From Ferruginibacter sp. (GTDB taxonomy: Bacteria; Bacteroidota; Bacteroidia; Chitinophagales; Chitinophagaceae), in contig JANXTN010000135.1 in NCBI GenBank assembly GCA_025352435.1, positions 1 to 12,494 on the forward strand: a DNA stretch of 12,494 nt, given 5' to 3'. The translations under genes and the position numbers were made by a program. Below the pieces are notes generated by a model. That model did not search any database, was not told the origin of the DNA, and saw nothing but the letters and a program-made list of their open reading frames with translations. Shown here one piece after another: positions 6,647 through 12,494 of this stretch (within the stretch, counting starts at the first letter, position 1; every line of letters begins with the position of its first letter).

Positions 6647-8029
6647 ATGGGAACAGGGGCGACAATTAATGATTTAAAAGTTCAGGTTAATAACAAACAA
6701 ATTCTCTCTATTGCCCTGCCCATCACACTTTCCATCCTCATCCCACAATTAAATATGCTTATCAACAGTATATTTTTAGGAAAAGTAAGTGAAGAAGCTT
6801 TAGGTAATGCTGGTATCACCGGTGTGTTCTATTTAATATTTGCTGTAGCAGGTCATGGCTTAAACAATGCCATGCAAACTGTTTTTTCTAAAAATGCAGG
6901 CAGCGGTAACCATGAGAACTTTAAAACTATCCTTTCCCAAGGTATCCGTATCAGTTTACAATTTGCTGCCGTTGGAATTTTATTTACCTGGCTCATTGCG
7001 CCTTTTATTATGAAATCTGTAGCAGATGCCGGTTCTTATCCGCAGGAAATGAGTTTCCTAAAGATCAGAATATTTGGCCTTCCCTTTCTTTATCTGTTTC
7101 AAATGGGCAATGCATTTTTGGTAGCATCATTAAACAGCCGTTATTTAATGTTTGCATTCATCTGCGAAGCGGCAGTAAATGTGCTGTTTGATTACCTTCT
7201 TATTTTTGGTCATGCAGGTTTTCCTGCAATGAGTTTTAATGGTGCAGCGGTTGCTTCTGTGTTGGCAGAGTTTACGGGTATGATGGTGGTATTTTCTGTA
7301 CTGATTGTAACAGGTTTAAAAACAAAATACGGCCTGCTGAAATCTTTTACTTTCAACAAATACATCAACGATCAGATTCTTAAAGTCTCCATTCCATTGG
7401 TAGCGCAGTATGTTATTAGCGTTACTACCTGGTTGGTATTTTTTCTTTTGTTGGAAGGCAGAGGCACTAATGCAAAAGCCATCAGCAATGTAATGCGCAA
7501 CGTATTTGGCATTGCCGGTGTTTTCATCTGGGCATTTGCTAGCACGAGTAATACAATGGTCGGCAATTTAATGGGTCAAAAAAGAGAAGGAGATATCATC
7601 CTGGCAATAACACACATTACATATTGGAGTGTGGGGTTTTGCGCTGTTCCCGTTTTAATCTTAAATCTTTATCCGGAAGTATTTTTTAGTCTGTTTGGGC
7701 AGGACGATGCATTCATAAAAGAAGGAACCTCTGTAATAAGAATGGTATCGCTTGGAATGGTTTTTATGAGCATTGCCAACATTTGGCTGAACGGTGTAAC
7801 CGGCACAGGAAAAACGCAAATGAATTTAAAAATAGAACTGATAGCCATCTCTCTATATCTCGGCTACACTTTCTACTTTATGAAAGTAAATTACATTTCT
7901 CTTGCTATGGCATGGAGCAATGAGTTTATTTATTGGACGGTTATATTTACAATGTCGTTTGTATATCTTAAAGGTGGGAAATGGAAAACGGCGAGGTCAA
8001 TGGATAATACATTAATGGATAAACGATAA
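6647..8029 (+). CDS. MATE family efflux transporter
   Basis: A 460-residue inner-membrane protein of the MATE (multi-antimicrobial extrusion) family, expected to export organic cations or drugs in exchange for Na+ or H+. The length and about 12 hydrophobic segments in two homologous halves fit the family: half one begins with ILSIALPITLSILIPQLNMLINSIFLG at 19-45, half two with ILKVSIPLVAQYVISVTTWLVFF at 244-266. GVTGTGKTQMNLKIE at 383-397 is a typical conserved stretch of half two. The substrate cannot be read from sequence. Start at 6647 is supported because the next Met (M37) lies in the first membrane segment. The last 10 residues (SMDNTLMDKR) are encoded by ATGGATAA-type repeats resembling the 3' tracts of neighbouring genes. 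A perfect bidirectional terminator follows 19 bp after the stop. Confidence 0.92.
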   Translation: MGTGATINDLKVQVNNKQILSIALPITLSILIPQLNMLINSIFLGKVSEEALGNAGITGVFYLIFAVAGHGLNNAMQTVFSKNAGSGNHENFKTILSQGIRISLQFAAVGILFTWLIAPFIMKSVADAGSYPQEMSFLKIRIFGLPFLYLFQMGNAFLVASLNSRYLMFAFICEAAVNVLFDYLLIFGHAGFPAMSFNGAAVASVLAEFTGMMVVFSVLIVTGLKTKYGLLKSFTFNKYINDQILKVSIPLVAQYVISVTTWLVFFLLLEGRGTNAKAISNVMRNVFGIAGVFIWAFASTSNTMVGNLMGQKREGDIILAITHITYWSVGFCAVPVLILNLYPEVFFSLFGQDDAFIKEGTSVIRMVSLGMVFMSIANIWLNGVTGTGKTQMNLKIELIAISLYLGYTFYFMKVNYISLAMAWSNEFIYWTVIFTMSFVYLKGGKWKTARSMDNTLMDKR

Positions 8030-8048
8030 TTCTCTCACTCATATAACA

Positions 8049-8086
8049 AATGAAAATGCCGTCATTTAACTGACGGCATTTTCATT
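8049..8086. terminator. bidirectional terminator between MATE and M1 peptidase genes
   Basis: AATGAAAATGCCGTCA (8049-8064) pairs perfectly over 16 bp with TGACGGCATTTTCATT (8071-8086), loop of 6 nt. T/A stretches on both sides allow it to act in either direction between the convergent genes. Confidence 0.9.
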
Positions 8087-8165
8087 ATGTTCAATTCTAT
8101 CATCCATCAACTATCATCCATAAACCATAAATCTCATTCACCATTTACGATTCCCATCCTCTACT
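8087..8165 (-). repeat. C-poor G/T/A tract behind M1 peptidase gene
   Basis: On the peptidase coding strand about 70 bases contain almost no C and repeat units such as TTTATGG, GGATGATAG and TTGATGG. It begins at the peptidase stop codon and runs to the bidirectional terminator. It resembles the tracts after parE and rsmD. Confidence 0.6.
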
Positions 8166-10104
8166 TCTCTCCCCATTTATTATTGGCATAATTCATATCA
8201 GGAAAAACTTTATCAGGGTCAATCGTGACAGATTTCACCACTTCGGTAGTTGGCAGTTTTACTTTAAAAACACTGGTGTTGTTCCATATTTCAACAGGAA
8301 GATTTACCGTTCCTTTTGTTCCCGAAACTGTCTCATACCCAATAATAACAGGCATTGCCATCTGGTCTAAGTTTTCTAAAGTTACAATTGCACCTTTAGT
8401 TGCATCGTTGCTCACATCTTTTATTGATTGATCAAGTCTGTAATTTTCTAAAAACCATCCTTTCCAAAACCATGATAAGTTTTCGCCCGCAACATTGTCC
8501 ATTGTTTTGAAGAAATCCCATGGCGTTGGGTGTTTGTAAGCCCATCGTTTTATGTATTCTGTAAAGGCATAATCAAATCTCTCAGGGCCCAAAATATTGT
8601 TTCTCAAAAGCGTTAAACCATACCCCGGTTTAAAATATAAAGATGATCCAATGTTTACTTCCTTCATTGCATCAGGCGTGTTTAAGATACTTTCACTCAT
8701 TGGGCCAAACATGTAGCCTGTAAGCATTGATGGGCTTGGCGCAGAACCATCAAACTCACCTTTATTAAAATCTTTTAATGCAAGCGTATTTATAAAAGTA
8801 TTAAAGCCCTCATCCATCCAGCCATATTTTCTTTCGTTGCTGCCAACGATCATCGGGAACCATGTATGGCCAAATTCATGGTCTGTCACACCAAATAGAT
8901 CTGCACCGCCAGATGTAGAACCACAAAAAACAATTCCCGGGTATTCCATTCCACTTACGTTAGAAGCCACATTCGTAGCAACCGGGTAAGGATATTGAAA
9001 CCATCTTTTGCTATAATTCTCTATACTGCCTTTTGTAAATTCTGTAGCCCTACTCCACTTCTTACTGCCGTTGCTTTCTGCAGGGTAAAGGCTTTGTGCC
9101 AGTGCCTTCTTTCCGCCTGCAAGGTTTATTCTAGCAGCATCCCAGATAAATGATTTAGATGATGACCATGATACATCTCTTGCATTCATCATCTTGTATT
9201 TCCATGTAAGTGTACCACTTGCTTTTGGTCTAGATGATGGATCTGTCACTTCGCTTTCACTTCTTATAACTACCGTCGCATCGCTGTTCTTAGCATCTGC
9301 CATTCTCTTTTGTTGTGTAGCAGTAAGTACTTCAGCAGGGTTTTGTAATTCACCACTTGCCACCACTATGTGGCTTGCCGGTGCAGTAATGCTAAAATCA
9401 TAATCGCCATACTCCAGGTAAAACTCACTCGGACCTATGTAAGGCAAAGTGTTCCATCCTTCCACATCATCATACACACACATGCGTGGGTACCATTGCG
9501 CTACCGCAAAAATATTCCCATTCTTAGTTTTTAAAATACCGCAACGGTCGGCACCTTCCTCAGGTAAGGTGAAGGAGTAGTCTATTTTTATTTTAATAAT
9601 ATCGCCACCGGGCTTCACAGCCTTTGGTAACCTTATCTGCATTCTTGTATCTGTAATCAAATAGTCTGCGGTGGTATTATCTGTTATGTTCTTTACAGCA
9701 CTTATTTTATACCCACCATCAAAAGTACTCTCTGCGCTTCCGTATCTGCTGCGGCTTCCTACAGGCATACGAGCCTGTCCCCTACTGCCTTTTGCAAATA
9801 AATTTTGGTCCATCTGTAACCATAAAAATGGCAATGTGTGCGGACTGTTATTTTTATAAGTAATCGTTACTGAGCCTGAAATTTGACTTGTGTTTTCATC
9901 CAGCGAAACATTTATCTGATAGTCTGCACGGTTTTGCCAGTAGGCAATGTTTGGAGACCCGTCAGATGATCGGGTAATGCTGCCGCCATTAGGATAAAAG
10001 ATGGGGCTAAATAAATTGTGTGGGTCGTACGTAGAAACTTTTTGAGCATGTGTAACACTAACAAAACTCAGTAAAAGACAAGTGATAAATAATCGCATTT
10101 GCAT
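8161..10104 (-). CDS. exported M1 family zinc metallopeptidase
   Basis: A 647-residue gluzincin aminopeptidase-like protein. The N-terminus has a signal peptide ([17 protein letters not shown], likely cleaved near residue 20), so it is periplasmic or outer-membrane exposed. An N-terminal beta domain (about 55-250) precedes the catalytic domain. Zinc site: HEFGH at 409-413 (H409, H413, general base E410) and E432 in WMDEGF. GMEYP at 385-389 corresponds to the GxMEN substrate-binding motif, altered as in many exported Bacteroidota M1 proteins. Y494 in [10 protein letters not shown] is the probable catalytic tyrosine. The end ([28 protein letters not shown]) is a beta-rich tail, with no type IX sorting domain. 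A second ATG two codons in (10098) could be the true start. It lies 68 bp downstream of the small membrane protein on the same strand, perhaps co-transcribed. Substrate unknown. Confidence 0.92.
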   Translation of the reverse strand: MQMRLFITCLLLSFVSVTHAQKVSTYDPHNLFSPIFYPNGGSITRSSDGSPNIAYWQNRADYQINVSLDENTSQISGSVTITYKNNSPHTLPFLWLQMDQNLFAKGSRGQARMPVGSRSRYGSAESTFDGGYKISAVKNITDNTTADYLITDTRMQIRLPKAVKPGGDIIKIKIDYSFTLPEEGADRCGILKTKNGNIFAVAQWYPRMCVYDDVEGWNTLPYIGPSEFYLEYGDYDFSITAPASHIVVASGELQNPAEVLTATQQKRMADAKNSDATVVIRSESEVTDPSSRPKASGTLTWKYKMMNARDVSWSSSKSFIWDAARINLAGGKKALAQSLYPAESNGSKKWSRATEFTKGSIENYSKRWFQYPYPVATNVASNVSGMEYPGIVFCGSTSGGADLFGVTDHEFGHTWFPMIVGSNERKYGWMDEGFNTFINTLALKDFNKGEFDGSAPSPSMLTGYMFGPMSESILNTPDAMKEVNIGSSLYFKPGYGLTLLRNNILGPERFDYAFTEYIKRWAYKHPTPWDFFKTMDNVAGENLSWFWKGWFLENYRLDQSIKDVSNDATKGAIVTLENLDQMAMPVIIGYETVSGTKGTVNLPVEIWNNTSVFKVKLPTTEVVKSVTIDPDKVFPDMNYANNKWGEK

Positions 10105-10172
10105 GTGTAATTTTTTGTTGAAGATAGTATAAAATCATACAGAGCAAATGCCGTACATCATCTAATAAAACA

Positions 10173-10763
10173 TTAAAGTTTAACCAGCAAACCAATCCCA
10201 TTACCCGTAACAGCAAGTTGTAATTTCTCTCCCATTTTAGCTAAAGCCTTGCCATGCCTGTTGTGTATGGCATACATAATACCATCAAACAACAGCAGAG
10301 CACCGCCCTGCAGCATTACACTTTCGCCATAGCCTTTTAAGCGAAGTGGATTTTTAGTTGTTGTCTTAGCCCTTTCTTTTAAGTAAGCGCCCCCGGCAAT
10401 ATAGGCAACATCCAGCCCCGCATTAAAAAGAAAAAGCTTCTCTATTTTTTGCTGTTTTGTAAGCGATGCGCTGTAAGTGAGTGTGCCCTCCTTCTTTGCA
10501 GTTAAAAAACCAATGCCCGTAATGCCCAGCGTAATGCCATTCCAAATAGCATTCATTTCATGAAAATACTTAATGCTTCCTGTAGTTTGTGATGATGCAA
10601 TACTGCCGTAAATGATGTTGGCGGCTGAGTAACCTGCCAGTACTTTTATGCCCGTTATGCTTAGCCGCTTCCGCTCTTTATTAAAACCCGTAAGGTTTGT
10701 TGGCTGCGCAAAACCTGTTACAGATAAAATGCAGATGCATACAGTTGCTATTAGTTTTTTCAT
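10173..10763 (-). CDS. small exported or membrane protein, function unknown
   Basis: A 196-residue protein with a signal peptide (MKKLIATVCICILSVTGFAQ, probable cleavage near residue 19-20). Four further hydrophobic segments follow at about 37-57, 73-90, 110-127 and 146-165. The stretch NLTGFNKERKRLSITGIKVL, then KYFHEMNAIWNGITLGITGIG at 65-85 with histidine and asparagine in a membrane-like segment, recalls a Bacteroidota family of unknown function (possibly DUF6992; from memory, not verified). Predicted in the inner membrane. It precedes the M1 peptidase by 68 bp on the same strand, but no functional link can be shown. An IS110 element lies about 300 bp upstream and does not interrupt the gene. 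Confidence 0.75.
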   Translation of the reverse strand: MKKLIATVCICILSVTGFAQPTNLTGFNKERKRLSITGIKVLAGYSAANIIYGSIASSQTTGSIKYFHEMNAIWNGITLGITGIGFLTAKKEGTLTYSASLTKQQKIEKLFLFNAGLDVAYIAGGAYLKERAKTTTKNPLRLKGYGESVMLQGGALLLFDGIMYAIHNRHGKALAKMGEKLQLAVTGNGIGLLVKL

Positions 10764-10784
10764 TAGTTGCTGTTGATGTTGTTA

Positions 10785-10792
10785 TAAAGGTA
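10785..10792 (-). promoter_or_regulatory. candidate -7 element for membrane protein gene
   Basis: The minus strand reads TACCTTTA, 5 of 6 defined positions of TAnnTTTG, 22 nt before the ATG at 10763. No convincing -33 box is visible. Confidence 0.3.
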
Positions 10793-10921
10793 GGACGGTT
10801 TTTATTGTATAGTTACGGGAGCTTGGGGAGAAAATGATTTTTGGGGATGGAAAAGTTTGAAGGCTTGGGGCTGTGATTGGAAGAGCATTGTGGGAAATTT
10901 GATGCGGCTATACGTTACAAT

Positions 10922-10946
10922 CTTTTTGCTCAAAGGCAGCAAAAAG
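10922..10946. repeat. 9-bp perfect inverted repeat
   Basis: CTTTTTGCT (10922-10930) and AGCAAAAAG (10938-10946) are exact reverse complements with a 7-nt centre. T-rich DNA follows on the plus strand, so it could terminate plus-strand transcription, though no plus-strand gene precedes it. With the nearby CCGCC/GGCGG hairpin it may belong to an interspersed palindromic element. Confidence 0.55.
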
Positions 10947-10961
10947 GATTTTTACTTCTAT

Positions 10962-10979
10962 CCGCCAGCCCTTCGGCGG
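10962..10979. repeat. GC-rich hairpin CCGCC/GGCGG
   Basis: CCGCC (10962-10966) and GGCGG (10975-10979) enclose an 8-nt loop, in sharp contrast with the AT-rich surroundings. A T6 run follows a few bases later on the plus strand, so a terminator role is possible. Confidence 0.5.
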
Positions 10980-11109
10980 TATATCTTTTTTCATCTTTAT
11001 TAAAGCGGATTCTAGCTGTATATATATTTACGTCTCCAATTAAATAATCTAAACTACACACTATAGGCCAAGGATTTCTATGACAAAAACAAGAATCTTT
11101 TTTCTTTAT

Positions 11110-12102
11110 TTACGCCACGTTTTTCACATACTCTTGCTCTTTATTAACAACTGCTATTACTCTTGCTAACAATTTATTTTTTACTGCATTTAATACACTC
11201 ATCTTGTTTTTCCCCTCTGCTACTTTTCTTTCATAATATTGTTTTAGATCTGCATCAAGCTTAACCGCCGTTAATGATGCCATATGCAAATTGCATTTGA
11301 CTTTCTTGTTGGCCATATGATGCACCCTGGTTTTACCCCTTACACTTGTTCCGGAAGAGTATTCAAAAGGTGCAACGCCACAATAACAGGCAAGTTTTCG
11401 TACATCTTTCATTATTGTAAATCCGTTTGTATGGATCATCAGATTAATCGCTGTGACAAAACCTATTCCTACTACGGATGTAACCAGGCGGAAGATCAAC
11501 TTTAAATTCTCATCTTCATTAACTGCAGCCATAATTTTTGCTTCAACATTTTTAAGATCCTTATCTATTGCATTTAGTGAACTTTTAATTGATTTGCTTA
11601 AAAGTTTTGCCATTGCGTGATCTCCCATGGCTTCAAATTCTCCAATCGGAACTTCAAGTTTTTTCTTTGTTTCTACCAATCTTTCTCTGAGGGCTGTAAG
11701 ATGTTTTATCTTCTCTAATGTAGCGTTCATAGGCTTCCACAATCGTAGTCGTTCCATATTCTTTGATGCATACAAGGCAATTCGCAAAGAATCGATTTTA
11801 TCATTCTTGCCTCTGGCCACACCCATTACTTTCTTTATTTGTATAGCCTGCTCCACCCAAATATCTATCTTCCTCTCACTTAAAAAACCTGTTAAGGGGA
11901 AACAATATAATCCGGTTGTTTCCATACAAAACAAAACTGTTTCAGGTGATACAGTGTATTCCTGAATCCAAAGCAAAAGTTCTTTCATTCCTGAATCATC
12001 ATTCGAAAATTTCCGATGCGAAGATTCCTGATCTTTAATGTGAGTGATGTCAACTGTTTTCTTTGAGACATCAACCCCAAAAATGTGTTCATAATTTTTC
12101 AT
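11110..12102 (-). CDS. IS110-family bridge-RNA-guided recombinase (transposase)
   Basis: A 330-residue serine/DEDD recombinase. The N-terminal RuvC-like DEDD_Tnp_IS110 domain shows VDVSK with D11, METTG with E61, and KNDKID with D101 and D104, which line up with the four acidic residues of IS621. A helical coiled-coil region spans about 125-205. The C-terminal Transposase_20 domain starts at VVGIGFVTAINL (210-221) and contains RKLACYCGVAPFEYSSGTSVRG at 235-256, where the serine before glycine (S250) should be the nucleophile. In the family, two DNA strands are exchanged at a CT core by a tetramer guided by the loops of a bridge RNA. The reading frame is uninterrupted, with normal length and all catalytic residues present. 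The ATG at 12102 lies about 35 nt beyond the last bridge RNA stem. Confidence 0.95.
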   Translation of the reverse strand: MKNYEHIFGVDVSKKTVDITHIKDQESSHRKFSNDDSGMKELLLWIQEYTVSPETVLFCMETTGLYCFPLTGFLSERKIDIWVEQAIQIKKVMGVARGKNDKIDSLRIALYASKNMERLRLWKPMNATLEKIKHLTALRERLVETKKKLEVPIGEFEAMGDHAMAKLLSKSIKSSLNAIDKDLKNVEAKIMAAVNEDENLKLIFRLVTSVVGIGFVTAINLMIHTNGFTIMKDVRKLACYCGVAPFEYSSGTSVRGKTRVHHMANKKVKCNLHMASLTAVKLDADLKQYYERKVAEGKNKMSVLNAVKNKLLARVIAVVNKEQEYVKNVA

Positions 12103-12129
12103 GACCGAAGGGTTTAAAACAATCAGAGA

Positions 12130-12308
12130 TACAAGCTTCTTTGATACCTTAATAATAGGCCCTAAGCCTGAATTTCTATACGAAGCATCTCATATCAAAG
12201 AAGAACCTGTCTGCATCCTCGGATATACCATTATGTATTGCCTGGTCTATAGTTCACAGGTTCTTCCTGATTGTTGTTATTAACATTTTTTGTTTATTCA
12301 CAAAGAAA
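12130..12308 (-). ncRNA. predicted IS110 bridge RNA (two guide loops plus 5' hairpin)
   Basis: In minus-strand order, a 5' hairpin (TTTGT/ACAAA arms, 12289-12304) is followed by two large stem-loops. The first is closed by an exact 11-bp stem (12256-12266 with 12200-12210), the second by another exact 11-bp stem (12193-12203 with 12136-12146). The closing stems share four bases. The first (target) loop carries AGACCAGGC (12248-12240), identical to the left flank, and CCGAGG (12222-12217), complementary to CCTTGG at the right junction with one G.T wobble. The second (donor) loop carries AUAGAAAUUC (12179-12170), matching the element's right end with one wobble, and AAGG (12150-12147), complementary to CCTT at the left end. 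The size of about 175 nt is like the IS621 bridge RNA. Exact ends are not determined. Confidence 0.8.
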
Positions 12309-12367
12309 AAAAGAAGCAAAAAAAGAAAATAGTAATAGTAGTAAATCTTATAAAAAATATCAAGAAA

Positions 12368-12375
12368 CAAATCTA
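12368..12375 (-). promoter_or_regulatory. perfect -7 element at IS left end (possible junction promoter)
   Basis: The minus strand reads TAGATTTG, a full match to TAnnTTTG, one base inside the left-end CT core. If the ends were joined in a circle, a TTG in the right end (minus strand of 11090-11092) would lie 20 nt upstream. In the integrated state the flank offers no TTG at that distance. Confidence 0.55.
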
Positions 12376-12378
12376 AAG

Positions 12379-12494
12379 GCCTGGTCTGCTACCAGCAGCT
12401 GCCCGGTAATATTTTTTCTTACGATTTTTTAAATAGTTCGGCTGGTCAAAGACCGGGCCTCGGCTCTCACCCATGCATTGGACGACCAACAAAG
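12379..12494. other. structured GC-rich intergenic block flanking the IS
   Basis: This block is far more GC-rich than the IS next to it and has no credible reading frame. AGGCCTGGTCT (ending 12387, first bases at the IS junction) and AGACCGGGCCT (about 12449-12459) are near-perfect reverse complements. Inside are CTGGT/ACCAG (12381-12395) and GGTC/GACC (12444-12454) hairpins. It may be a structured RNA, an intergenic palindromic repeat or a fragment of one, cut at the window edge. I do not recognise it. Confidence 0.5.

Larger units (their letters stand above)
10764..11070. other. intergenic region between membrane protein gene and IS110 element
   Basis: This stretch of about 307 bp has no credible open reading frame. 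From left to right it holds a candidate promoter, a G-rich plus-strand segment with five runs of three or four G (10817-10894), and two hairpins (10922-10946 and 10962-10979). An AT-rich stretch then leads to the IS junction. Confidence 0.6.
11071..12378 (-). mobile_element. IS110-family insertion sequence, complete (about 1.31 kb)
   Basis: A complete element with recombinase on the minus strand, a long non-coding left end (12103-12376) and a short right end (11073-11109), the layout of the IS110 (IS621-like) group, which encodes a bridge RNA upstream of the recombinase. Terminal inverted repeats are absent, as expected. The ends are placed by guide matches. On the minus strand the left junction reads AGACCAGGC-CT-TTAGATTTG and the right junction CATAGAAATC-CT-TGGCCTATAG, so a CT core is present at both sides (12378-12377 and 11072-11071). 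The inferred empty site is AGACCAGGC-CT-TGGCCTATAG. It sits in an intergenic region about 300 bp upstream of the small membrane protein gene. All parts look intact, so the element may be active. Confidence 0.85.

Noticed and set aside
10817..10870. G-quadruplex from four G-runs
   Set aside because: Intervening loops of about 5, 14 and 20 nt make a stable quadruplex unlikely; kept only as part of a composition note.
12436..12494. Possible tRNA or tmRNA 3' end in the GC-rich block
   Set aside because: No TPsiC arm, no CCA end and no acceptor pairing could be found.
1..12494. CRISPR arrays, defence islands or prophage genes
   Set aside because: No regularly spaced direct repeats and no defence or phage-type proteins were seen; the only mobile element is the IS110 copy.

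Overview
The window reads as chromosomal DNA of a member of the Bacteroidota, most likely Chitinophagaceae or a near relative. The evidence is AT-rich intergenic DNA, A-rich leaders without Shine-Dalgarno sequences, several -7 elements of the TAnnTTTG type, a Bacteroidota-style ParE, and the DUF3822-rsmD gene pair typical of that phylum. Placement below phylum is inference; there is no rRNA or tRNA to fix it.

Layout. Positions 1-2429 (minus strand) carry parE (topoisomerase IV subunit B), followed 52 bp downstream by the 5' part of a SAM methyltransferase that runs off the left edge. A 385-bp divergent intergenic region with a 17-bp bulged hairpin leads to four plus-strand genes (2815-5119): a Tyr-rich lipoprotein, a CxxCxxCC (YkgJ-type) protein with a TTG start, a double-BON lipoprotein and a BON-like/SH3b protein without a signal peptide. 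A terminator separates them from the convergent pair DUF3822-rsmD (minus, 14-bp overlap). A 43-bp divergent spacer holding a palindrome with a promoter-like element on each strand precedes a MATE transporter (plus). A perfect 16-bp bidirectional terminator separates MATE from an exported M1 metallopeptidase and a small exported or membrane protein (both minus).

The right end is the most informative part. It is a complete IS110-family element (about 11071-12378) whose DEDD/Ser recombinase lies on the minus strand. The non-coding end upstream of the recombinase folds into three hairpins in the order expected of an IS110 bridge RNA. The two large loops contain sequences matching the flanking target DNA (9/9 nt on one side, 5/6 plus a G.T wobble on the other) and the element's own right end (9/10 plus a U.G wobble). 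These matches define both junctions at a CT core. A perfect TAnnTTTG element lies at the left end, and a TTG 20 nt upstream would be supplied only when the ends join in a circle.

A second recurring feature is a cytosine-poor, G/T-rich tract at the 3' ends of parE, rsmD, the peptidase, the SH3b gene and possibly the MATE gene. In parE and rsmD it overlaps the stop codon. Apart from parE, DUF3822-rsmD and the BON/SH3b pair, neighbouring genes show no obvious shared pathway.
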